This document shows, in pieces, positions 1-5,282 of a DNA stretch of 5,282 bases. The stretch comes from Candidatus Poribacteria bacterium. GTDB lineage: Bacteria > Poribacteria > WGA-4E > UBA9662. Within the stretch, counting starts at the first letter, position 1. Each line of letters starts with the position of its first letter. The DNA lies in assembly GCA_002697225.1 (NCBI GenBank), contig NZUQ01000010.1, positions 1 through 5,282 on the forward strand, written 5' to 3'. Below the pieces are notes generated by a model. The model was not told the DNA's origin, ran no database searches, and saw only the letters and a list, made by a program, of their open reading frames with translations. Made by a program: the position numbers and the translations under genes.

Positions 1-3000
1 ATCTGTACATGGAAATAGATTCTACTTCCCGATTCAACGCAGCCTTAAACTTCTCATAATGGTCTGCCTGATTGAGATACAATCCATCTCTGTTCTGAAT
101 TTTGTTGTGCAGCTGATCTAAGCTTAATAACAAATCAACTTGTGTAGGCCTAGTCAGGTATGCCTTATCGGACAATAAATTAATTTTGTAAGCACTATAA
201 TTTGAGTCGGAGACAGCTTTGACCAAATTGGTTAATCGAGGTGTTGGTGCAGGAAACAAATCTGGTTGGAATGATTTCGGCAGGATAACCTCATCAACAG
301 ATATTGAGATTGCAGGAACACCCGCAAGTGCTCCTGCCTCAAAGCTAGCTCTAAAAACGTGATCTATACTTCGAGCGATTAAGGGTTCATCAGTTTTAAG
401 AGTAAATTCGTTCACAATTAAAATTGTGAACGATCTATTATCAAAAGAACGTGGTTCATCGATCTTACCTGTGATAAAATCCCCGTGGTCGTCTTCACTA
501 TCTTCCGGATCGGCAAACACGTATATTTTGTGCAATCCGGTGGAGAGAGGTGTATTCAGCACTAAGACGGCCGTGGTTTCTTGGAGACTCCTTGCTCCAG
601 ATTTCCAATCACTCGGTAATATATCTACATGTCCTAATGTTAGGGCATCACGGTCAATCTGCTGATCGGCATTCTTATCAGCGTCTCCTTCCGAAAACCA
701 GACTTCAATTGCTGAATTAACTGGTCTGCCTCCATCGTTAACAATGTCAGCAATTAATGTATGTTTCTTAAGTGAAGTGGAATAGCGATAACGGATTGGT
801 GCGATTTGGTTCGCAGAGGATGCAATAGCGAGGTTTGTGCCTTCGGGCACATCTACTATTTTGCGTTTCGAACTAATTGAGTAGTTAGACACATCCTTAA
901 CATGGATTGTATACCGAACAACCCTTCCCCCTTTTGGTAGGGGAATCGGTTTTTCAATTCGATACCACGTCCCTTTCTTTACCGTCGATCCCGGAGGATT
1001 TGGGTCAGGAATCATTCGATAAGTGTTGTCTACAAAGTTCTGAGTATCACTCCAAACCACTTTAACAGATGCAATGCCATCGGATCCTTCATTATCAACA
1101 ATTTGGGCTTGTAGATCGAGTGTATTGGTAACAAGATGATCCATGTTTTCGCGGATATCATAGATAAGTGGCTGATGAATCCAAAAACGACTGCCTCCGA
1201 TTGCTGTGTAATTCTCGTCGTATGTAATTGCTCGAATAGTTCCTTCCCCAAACGAAGTTCCTCTCGGGATTGAAATGCGGACATCACCAAACTCTCCTTG
1301 CCAAACGGTAATGTTGTCTCGTTCCCGAATAAGTAGCTGAGCCTTAGCACTAGCTGGAAAATTCGCAGACACCTTCATGTTCTCTGTACTAAAACCGGCC
1401 TCAATTTTGAAATCAAGTTTCCCTGACTTATTCAAGAGACTACGACCGATTGAATTCCGGTGAACTACCAACTCCTTATTAGGATCAACTACCAACTCTG
1501 TTAATTCGACATTAACCTTCAATTCCGGTATAGCAAGTCGTGTTGCGGGATCACCAAAGAGCGTGTACTGTTCCGCACCAGGAACCCATCGCGTTGAAGC
1601 TTTACTGATGAATCGAGTCTTAGCTGTAGCGATAATTGATCCTAGCGTTTCATGATTCTCACTGAGCATGGCCCGAAAAATCTCTTTGTCAAATTCAGCA
1701 TTTGCACTGCCGTAAGTGAGCCTGGTCGCACTAAGGCAAGCGACAGCTCCATATTCACTAAATATGAACTGATCGACCAAACAATACTGTCCAAACTGAA
1801 GCGGCTTGTCAAACTGCCCGTTAAGACAGGTGGTAGCAAGAATGAATGGAAGATATTTGTTCCGAAGCGCTCGCGCATCTTCTATCCGAAAGATAGCTTC
1901 ATCTGCCCAGGTCTGAGTGCTCCCATGACCAGCATACTCTAGAACAAGCACACCTTCGTTGATCGAATCCATAATAATCTTATTCGTTCGCAGTGGGCTC
2001 ACAATCTCCCTAAGATAAACCTTTTTAGTATCATACGAAACAGGAATCACATTCTGAATTAGATCTTCGCGCGTTTTTTCGAAGATATCATCTTGCCCTG
2101 GATTATCGATTTCATTGTCGGCAATCTCAACTATTCGTCCCTGCCATGGACCACGTTTCAAATTTTTCTCGTAATTAATGATTTTCTTAACAACAACGTC
2201 CAATTCATGTGGGTATTGTGAAGGCAAACGACCTATATACATGTCTGGCAATCGATCATCACCACTTAGCAGCACAAAACGATGGTCCATGGCAGTTTCA
2301 CCACTTTCCGGTGACCAACCGTGGAAAGTTGGTACAAAGATGGGGTATAGATTATATTTTTTATCGTAATCCTTACGATAGACTTGAACAATTGATCCTT
2401 TATAATCATAGTGAGCGTCTCCGACCAATAGCACAAAAGTTGGGGCAGGTTTTCTCCAGTTTACATATGCGTATCGTAAAAACTTCTGAATAGCGTTTGG
2501 ATTGAACAAGCCATGGCTAAATTGATCATATATTATGTCAATATCCACGATTTTAACTTTCATTCCTTGGGATTCACGATATTTAACTAGAGGCTGAATG
2601 CTGTCAAAAAAATTGGTGTGACTAATGACAATGTAATCCGCCTGATTAGTTGGATTCTTTAAGTCCGAAGTTTTTGCTAGTACTGGCGTATTAATATATG
2701 AATAACTAATATCGTCTGCCGCAAAATAGGTTGTAGGTTGATCGACCCGATCTTCGAAGGTCACACGGTAATTTCCTTCCTCAAATTCGTCAATCCACAT
2801 GTTCTGGAGTTTTGCGACTAAACTTCCCTTGCGAATTCGGTATAAATCAATGTCTTTTCTGGAAAAGCCATCAATCTGAAACCTCGTTGTTTCTCCTACA
2901 GTTGGTGGTTCGGTATCAGAATTAAACTCGAGCTTACCGTCTTGGGCACGAAAGGAATGCCAATAGTCAAGCTCTGCCCAGTCCAGATAGAAGTCTGCTC

Positions 3001-4288
3001 TACTTACTGGAGTATTGTTATTATCTCCAGCAAGGATGTTTAAGAAATTTGGCGAATCGTGATGCAAAACGGCATTTTGATCGAATTGGCGAATTAAAAG
3101 CGGCGCACCTTGTTTCCTCCACTCAACAGCTGGTACTAAGCTCTTTCCACTCAATCGTATCCATGCCCGATGATTAGCGTTAGCTCTGGTAGATATCCCT
3201 TGAAACTTAATCCGCAGCTCACCGCGCCTAGAAATCTTGTCTCGAGGAACAGCATTCGGTAAATCAATTCGAAAGTTTTTCTCGCGTGCTTTTGCATCCG
3301 CACCACCGGTAAAGCGCATCCAAAAATAGTGATCGACAAACTCGGATTTCACTTCTACCAGTGGATCATGATAATAATCTTTCTCAAAATGCTCGGTTTT
3401 CTTAAACCCAATTGGAACTGTAGCATCTTTGTCCTTGGGTGCCACATCAATCGAATCTATTGGAGTGGATGGATCATCACTATTCCAACTCAACCAGTAA
3501 ACGTTTTCATCAGTAAACTTGTTGTTGATAATCTTTTCTGCATAGAATACAATGCCATCTGTATTATCAAGGTAGTTATTATGGTTGTGATCAATTACAT
3601 ACGCACCTACCTTAAGCCCGCGATTATCGATTCTGATTGAACTTAGGTCCACAGTTTCCAGGTCAATATCAAGATTAGTCAAATCGGAAGAATCAATTTT
3701 ATAGAGGCCTGTTTTTCTAACAAATATTTTGTATTTTGGAAAGTCAGCTAATGCCCTTGCAGGAGCTGTACGAGTAGGTTGCGGCACGTTACGCCAATTT
3801 AAGGCTTGATGATAATTAAGTAAATTCGACCGGAAAAAATCTTCAAAATATGGGGAGTTTCTATCCGTGGTACGAATAATTGGTGGCGAATCAAAATCGA
3901 TCTGGAACTGTAAGATTTCGTAGATTTTATTTGTATGAAATGGTTGTACTTCAATCCGCGCAATATATTGACCGCGAATTATTCCAACAGGAGCAACGCT
4001 CACAGAATTCGATGAGGAATTAGCATTAGTATCAGATGAACCAACCAATTTTAGGGAAGTGACTGTGACTCTGGGTTTAGACCCCGCTGGGATACCTATG
4101 AGCTGTGAGAATGAAGCTTGCCGGTCGGGTTTTGGAAGGCGAAATTCAACCGTCAAGGTATTAGCGCTGGAATGGAGTAATTGAAATGGTGACGCAGCAC
4201 AGAGAAAACTGGAAATCAAGAAAAAGAGGAAGGAAACAACTTGGACAGAGGGAAAACATAGGAAACGAAAGTGTCGCGACCTAATCAT
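1..4288 (-). CDS. Exported gingipain/PorU-like family C25 cysteine peptidase, giant multidomain protein, C-terminus outside window
   Basis: One uninterrupted frame of 1429 codons runs from ATG 4288 to base 2 with no stop, so the gene is cut by the left edge. An in-frame TAA (4342-4340, the rqcP stop) lies upstream, and the first ATG after it gives a good signal peptide. Approximate order: signal peptide 1-32; beta-rich N-terminal region 33-549, with the PorU-type motif YKIFVRKTGLYKI around G194 and a calcium-loop-like segment D233-D244; C25 peptidase domain 550-921; beta-sandwich-like segments 922-1163; CARDB-like domain 1164-1293; another beta-type segment from 1294 to the edge. The catalytic pair is His788 (YAGHGS) and Cys821 (TTCLNGQFD). 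Their 33-residue spacing equals that of RgpB (H211/C244) and PorU (H657/C690), so the enzyme is probably active. It may be a type IX secretion sortase-like protein (PorU/PorU2) or a secreted protease; a T9SS C-terminal sorting domain, if any, would be off-window. Substrate specificity cannot be read from the sequence. Confidence 0.9.
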   Translation of the reverse strand, partial: MIRSRHFRFLCFPSVQVVSFLFFLISSFLCAASPFQLLHSSANTLTVEFRLPKPDRQASFSQLIGIPAGSKPRVTVTSLKLVGSSDTNANSSSNSVSVAPVGIIRGQYIARIEVQPFHTNKIYEILQFQIDFDSPPIIRTTDRNSPYFEDFFRSNLLNYHQALNWRNVPQPTRTAPARALADFPKYKIFVRKTGLYKIDSSDLTNLDIDLETVDLSSIRIDNRGLKVGAYVIDHNHNNYLDNTDGIVFYAEKIINNKFTDENVYWLSWNSDDPSTPIDSIDVAPKDKDATVPIGFKKTEHFEKDYYHDPLVEVKSEFVDHYFWMRFTGGADAKAREKNFRIDLPNAVPRDKISRRGELRIKFQGISTRANANHRAWIRLSGKSLVPAVEWRKQGAPLLIRQFDQNAVLHHDSPNFLNILAGDNNNTPVSRADFYLDWAELDYWHSFRAQDGKLEFNSDTEPPTVGETTRFQIDGFSRKDIDLYRIRKGSLVAKLQNMWIDEFEEGNYRVTFEDRVDQPTTYFAADDISYSYINTPVLAKTSDLKNPTNQADYIVISHTNFFDSIQPLVKYRESQGMKVKIVDIDIIYDQFSHGLFNPNAIQKFLRYAYVNWRKPAPTFVLLVGDAHYDYKGSIVQVYRKDYDKKYNLYPIFVPTFHGWSPESGETAMDHRFVLLSGDDRLPDMYIGRLPSQYPHELDVVVKKIINYEKNLKRGPWQGRIVEIADNEIDNPGQDDIFEKTREDLIQNVIPVSYDTKKVYLREIVSPLRTNKIIMDSINEGVLVLEYAGHGSTQTWADEAIFRIEDARALRNKYLPFILATTCLNGQFDKPLQFGQYCLVDQFIFSEYGAVACLSATRLTYGSANAEFDKEIFRAMLSENHETLGSIIATAKTRFISKASTRWVPGAEQYTLFGDPATRLAIPELKVNVELTELVVDPNKELVVHRNSIGRSLLNKSGKLDFKIEAGFSTENMKVSANFPASAKAQLLIRERDNITVWQGEFGDVRISIPRGTSFGEGTIRAITYDENYTAIGGSRFWIHQPLIYDIRENMDHLVTNTLDLQAQIVDNEGSDGIASVKVVWSDTQNFVDNTYRMIPDPNPPGSTVKKGTWYRIEKPIPLPKGGRVVRYTIHVKDVSNYSISSKRKIVDVPEGTNLAIASSANQIAPIRYRYSTSLKKHTLIADIVNDGGRPVNSAIEVWFSEGDADKNADQQIDRDALTLGHVDILPSDWKSGARSLQETTAVLVLNTPLSTGLHKIYVFADPEDSEDDHGDFITGKIDEPRSFDNRSFTILIVNEFTLKTDEPLIARSIDHVFRASFEAGALAGVPAISISVDEVILPKSFQPDLFPAPTPRLTNLVKAVSDSNYSAYKINLLSDKAYLTRPTQVDLLLSLDQLHNKIQNRDGLYLNQADHYEKFKAALNREVESISMYR
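2..409 (-). other. C-terminal visible segment of the C25 peptidase, unassigned beta-type domain
   Basis: Residues 1294-1429 include FRASFEAGALAGVPAISISV, LPKSFQPDLFP, a tyrosine-containing strand NYSAYKINLLSDKAYL and TRPTQVDLLLSLD. The '[FI]-x-A-G-A-L ... I-x-I ... A-Y-x-I ... R-P-x-x-V/L-x-L' order is reminiscent of ZU5-like beta domains seen in other large secreted bacterial proteins, but I cannot name the family firmly. The last 30 residues are more helical in character (ADHYEKFKAALNREVESISM). The protein continues past base 1. Confidence 0.35.
408..433. repeat. Near-perfect inverted repeat, 12-base arms, 2-base spacer, inside the C25 gene
   Basis: The left arm tcgttcacaatt (408-419) and right arm aattgtgaacga (422-433) are exact reverse complements around the dinucleotide aa. 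On the transcript it could form a stem-loop, AU-rich near the loop. It lies in the codons for the closing strand of the CARDB-like domain (RSFTILIVNEF). Whether it is a protein-binding site, an RNA structure or chance is unknown. Confidence 0.6.
410..799 (-). other. CARDB-like beta-sandwich domain of the C25 peptidase
   Basis: Residues 1164-1293 run from PIRYRYSTSLKKHTLIADIV through NDGGRPVNSAIEVWFSEGD to LSTGLHKIYVFADPED and, after an acidic stretch, SFDNRSFTILIVN. The N-D-G-G between strands, the 'G-x-H-x-I-x-V-x-A-D' strand and the closing D-N-R-S-F strand are typical of CARDB domains, which occur as adhesion or spacer modules in large secreted bacterial proteins. Assignment is from pattern only. 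Confidence 0.6.
647..685 (-). other. Acidic repeat-like loop inside the CARDB-like domain
   Basis: Residues 1202-1214 read DADKNADQQIDRD, with acidic or amide side chains at alternating positions 1, 3, 5 and 7 and again at 11 and 13. The spacing resembles a calcium-binding loop but does not match the EF-hand or dockerin consensus exactly, because the central glycine is missing. Metal binding is a guess. Confidence 0.35.
800..1525 (-). other. Ig-like/beta-sandwich linker region after the C25 domain
   Basis: Residues 922-1163 probably form two beta-sandwich modules. The first (about 922-1058) follows directly on the peptidase and contains VWQGEFGDVRISIPRG and FGEGTIRAITYDENYTAIGG, resembling the Ig-like domain that trails gingipain-type catalytic domains. 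The second (about 1059-1163) contains HQPLIYDIRE, ASVKVVWSD, MIPDPNPPGSTVKKGTWYRI and RVVRYTIHVKDVSNYSISS, a layout common in Ig-like modules next to C25 domains. No catalytic motifs were noticed here. Confidence 0.5.
1463..1498. repeat. Short direct repeat, 12 bases, 24-base period
   Basis: The 12-mer aactaccaactc occurs at 1463-1474 and again at 1487-1498. On the coding strand it encodes ELVV twice, separated by DPNK, just after the C25 catalytic domain. It looks like a small local duplication or a chance beta-strand repeat; no function is implied. Confidence 0.5.
1526..2641 (-). other. Peptidase family C25 catalytic domain within the giant protein
   Basis: Residues 550-921 of the product hold the C25 fold in the expected order. 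ADYIVISH opens the domain, followed by LVKYRESQGMKVKIVD. FVLLVGDAHYD has its glycine at 623, and MDHRFVLLSGDDRLPD leads to IGRLP, with G676 starting GDD. YAGHGSTQTWADE carries His788 (codon 1927-1925), and LATTCLNGQFDKP carries Cys821 (codon 1828-1826). The segment GAVACLSATRLTYGSANAEF follows, and the domain closes at EQYTLFGDPATRLAIP (D913). In many family members a glutamate-containing S-x-x-E segment follows the CxxGxFD motif. Here it reads FGQYCLVDQF, a modest departure with no obvious consequence for catalysis. Confidence 0.92.
3557..3592 (-). other. Calcium-loop-like motif in the N-terminal region of the C25 peptidase
   Basis: Residues 233-244, DHNHNNYLDNTD, followed by GIVFYAEK, match the spacing of a dockerin/EF-hand loop (acidic or amide ligands at positions 1, 3, 5, 9 and 12). 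PorU-like proteins commonly have a similar D/N/G-rich loop followed by D-x-I-x-F-Y at this place. Calcium binding is inferred from the pattern only. Confidence 0.5.
4193..4288 (-). other. Sec-type signal peptide of the C25 peptidase
   Basis: Residues 1-32 have a basic start (R3, R5, H6, R8), a hydrophobic core VVSFLFFLISSFL at 17-29, and a small-residue region CAA at 30-32 that suits signal peptidase I. The mature protein would then begin near SPFQLL. C30 is preceded by SFL, which is not a good lipobox, so a lipoprotein is unlikely. The fit of this signal to the first ATG supports the start at 4288. Confidence 0.85.
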
Positions 4289-4339
4289 AGAATACGAATA
4301 ATGCTCAAGTGGAAAGCTCGAGATAGAACCGAAAATTGG
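4289..4339 (-). other. 51-base gap between rqcP and the C25 gene
   Basis: The spacer contains no GC-rich stem followed by a T-run, so no intrinsic terminator is seen. No convincing -35/-10 pair is visible either. Directly upstream of the ATG at 4288 the coding strand reads gcattattcgtattct, which lacks a Shine-Dalgarno match. Co-transcription with rqcP is therefore possible; an internal promoter within rqcP cannot be excluded. Confidence 0.5.
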
Positions 4340-4594
4340 TTAACTTTCAGAGATCCTGCGATAACAGGACGCTGCCTTACTTTTTGGAACATTATAGGAG
4401 GGGACTTCCAGTATTTCATAACTTGATATTCCATTTTCTCCAAGATCGATATCCAGTCGATCCCCTAACGAAATTTTCTTGCCAGCTTTTGCTAATTGAC
4501 CGTTGACAGCAATATTCCCTTGGGCACAAATTTCATTTGCTAGAGCTCGCCGTTTGATGATACGACTAATTTGAAGGAACTTGTCCAGGCGCAT
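4340..4594 (-). CDS. rqcP: RqcP/YabO-type S4-domain RNA-binding protein (ribosome-associated quality control)
   Basis: This gene encodes an 84-residue protein beginning [19 protein letters not shown] and ending with TAA at 4342-4340. Almost all of it is one S4 RNA-binding fold, with G-x-I-x-V-N-G (GNIAVNG) and a following GD motif (LGDRLDID). As I recall the B. subtilis YabO/RqcP sequence (about 86 residues), the match in the first 30 residues and in the K-x-x-A-x-x-x-Y tail is close. The longer Hsp15/HslR proteins fit less well because they carry a basic C-terminal extension that is absent here. RqcP binds obstructed 50S subunits and helps RqcH extend stalled nascent chains with alanine. R2 and R16, which I remember as important for RNA contact, are present. 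The ATG at 4594 is chosen because the family starts at MRLDKF; the same frame is open upstream to an ATG at 4747, but that stretch only shadows lon. The start is preceded by an A-rich stretch, not a strong Shine-Dalgarno site, so translation may be coupled to lon. Confidence 0.9.
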   Translation of the reverse strand: MRLDKFLQISRIIKRRALANEICAQGNIAVNGQLAKAGKKISLGDRLDIDLGENGISSYEILEVPSYNVPKSKAASCYRRISES

Positions 4595-5282
4595 TGCTTT
4601 TTCTAAAGGCAAGATCGAGAACCTGAGCCATATCCTCGACTTTATGGAAGTGCAATCCACCCCGGATTTCTTCTGGAATCTCGGATAAATCCTTATCGTT
4701 TTCTTCTGGAATAATGACATTCCCGATATTATTCCGGTGAGCAGCAAGCACCTTTTCTTTTAACCCTCCAATTGGTAGAACTCGGCCGCGCAGGGTAATT
4801 TCACCTGTCATAGCGATATCACTTCGCACCTCCTTACCCGTCAGTGCAGAGATCATGGCTGTAGCAATGGTGATACCTGCAGACGGCCCTTCTTTAGGCA
4901 CAGCTCCTTCAGGGACATGAATGTGGATTGAGTTGTCACTAAAGTTGAAATCATCAGGTAAATCGAGGGCTTCGGAACGAGATTGGATGTAAGCAAGCGC
5001 TGTCTGTGCAGATTCTTTCATCACATCCCCTAGTTGTCCTGTCAGGGTTAAATCGCCTTTTCCGCGCATTGTTGTTGCTTCAATTGCAATAATATCACCT
5101 CCCACCTGAGTGTAAACCATGCCAGTCGCAACCCCAATTTCGTCGCTCTCTTCCGCCTTTCTCCGCGTAAATTTTTCTGGTCCAAGGTAGTCAGTTAGGT
5201 TATCCAAATCAATCTGAAATTGTTCAGATTCGTCATCGCTCACTGCAATTTTCTTTGCTACTCGCCTACAAATAGCTGTAAC
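4566..5282 (-). CDS. lon: ATP-dependent Lon protease (LonA, S16), C-terminal part, 5' end outside window
   Basis: The visible 238 codons run in frame from the right window edge to a TAG at 4568-4566. They cover the end of the AAA+ small helical domain ([12 protein letters not shown], then [11 protein letters not shown]) and the complete S16 proteolytic domain. Clear Lon motifs are TEVGGD-like [21 protein letters not shown] with the catalytic serine (codon 4883-4881), [16 protein letters not shown], and [10 protein letters not shown] with the catalytic lysine (codon 4754-4752). The serine and lysine are 43 residues apart, the same as S679/K722 of E. coli Lon, so the protease site looks intact. 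LonA is a cytoplasmic hexameric ATPase-protease that degrades misfolded and some regulatory proteins. The N-terminal substrate-binding domain and the Walker motifs lie beyond the window. A GTG at 5243 is internal, because Lon-like sequence continues upstream of it. The end overlaps the next gene by 29 bases. Confidence 0.97.
   Translation of the reverse strand, partial: VTAICRRVAKKIAVSDDESEQFQIDLDNLTDYLGPEKFTRRKAEESDEIGVATGMVYTQVGGDIIAIEATTMRGKGDLTLTGQLGDVMKESAQTALAYIQSRSEALDLPDDFNFSDNSIHIHVPEGAVPKEGPSAGITIATAMISALTGKEVRSDIAMTGEITLRGRVLPIGGLKEKVLAAHRNNIGNVIIPEENDKDLSEIPEEIRGGLHFHKVEDMAQVLDLAFRKSNAPGQVPSN

Noticed and set aside
426..665. Plus-strand open frame of 79 codons beginning next to the palindrome
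   Set aside because: It is antisense to the CARDB-like domain, has no ribosome binding site and shows low-complexity serine-rich shadow composition.
1030..1350. Minus-strand open frame of 106 codons
   Set aside because: It is out of frame within the C25 gene, whose continuous frame explains the region.
1652..1942. Plus-strand open frame of 96 codons
   Set aside because: It lies opposite the C25 active site region, whose minus-strand frame has clear family motifs; the plus-strand product resembles nothing I know.
3329..3640. Plus-strand open frame of 103 codons with hydrophobic stretches
   Set aside because: It is antisense to the N-terminal region of the C25 protein, including the calcium-loop-like motif; the hydrophobicity is a reading-frame artefact.
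4197..4212. Possible lipobox at C30 of the C25 signal peptide
   Set aside because: The preceding residues SFL do not fit the [LVI]-[ASTVI]-[GAS]-C pattern.
4595..4747. N-terminal extension of rqcP to an ATG at 4747 (135-residue form)
   Set aside because: The extra 51 residues are a shadow of lon in another frame, have no S4-like features, and the family begins at MRLDKF.
5229..5243. GTG at 5243 as the start of a separate short Lon-like (proteolytic domain only) protein
   Set aside because: The frame is open to the right edge and the 13 residues upstream ([13 protein letters not shown]) align with the Lon AAA+ small domain, so this is a normal LonA cut by the window.

Overview
All three genes in this window lie on the minus strand and would be transcribed right to left. 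They are the 3' end of a LonA protease gene (lon), a small S4-domain gene of the RqcP/YabO type, and a very long gene for an exported, multidomain family C25 (gingipain/PorU-type) cysteine peptidase. That last gene leaves the window at base 1 without a stop codon. I see no plus-strand gene, tRNA, rRNA, CRISPR array or insertion sequence.

Layout: lon covers 5282 to 4566, entering from the right edge. rqcP (4594 to 4340) starts inside the end of lon with a 29-base overlap in another frame. After a 51-base gap the C25 gene starts at 4288 and stays open to base 2, giving at least 1429 codons. No terminator or convincing promoter separates the genes, so one transcript lon-rqcP-C25 is plausible but not shown. 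The two visible start codons have no clear Shine-Dalgarno sequence.

Functions: the first two genes belong to cytoplasmic protein quality control. Lon is an ATP-dependent protease. RqcP works with RqcH on stalled 50S subunits to add alanine tails to unfinished chains. The third protein is exported: it has an N-terminal signal sequence, a C25 catalytic domain with the His-Cys pair 33 residues apart as in gingipains, and a string of beta-sandwich-like domains including a CARDB-like one. Proteins of this build are often annotated as PorU/PorU2-like type IX secretion sortases or as secreted gingipain-like peptidases.

Organism: moderate-to-low GC by eye, weak ribosome binding sites, and a giant C25/CARDB protein suggest a Gram-negative bacterium of the Bacteroidetes/FCB sphere or a candidate phylum with similar secreted proteins (for example Poribacteria, Latescibacteria, Marinimicrobia or Cloacimonetes). 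This is inference; the window contains no phylogenetic marker that I can place precisely.

I found no clear evidence of an undescribed system. The points most worth checking are the lon/rqcP overlap, the architecture of the giant peptidase, and a near-perfect 26-base inverted repeat inside its coding sequence.
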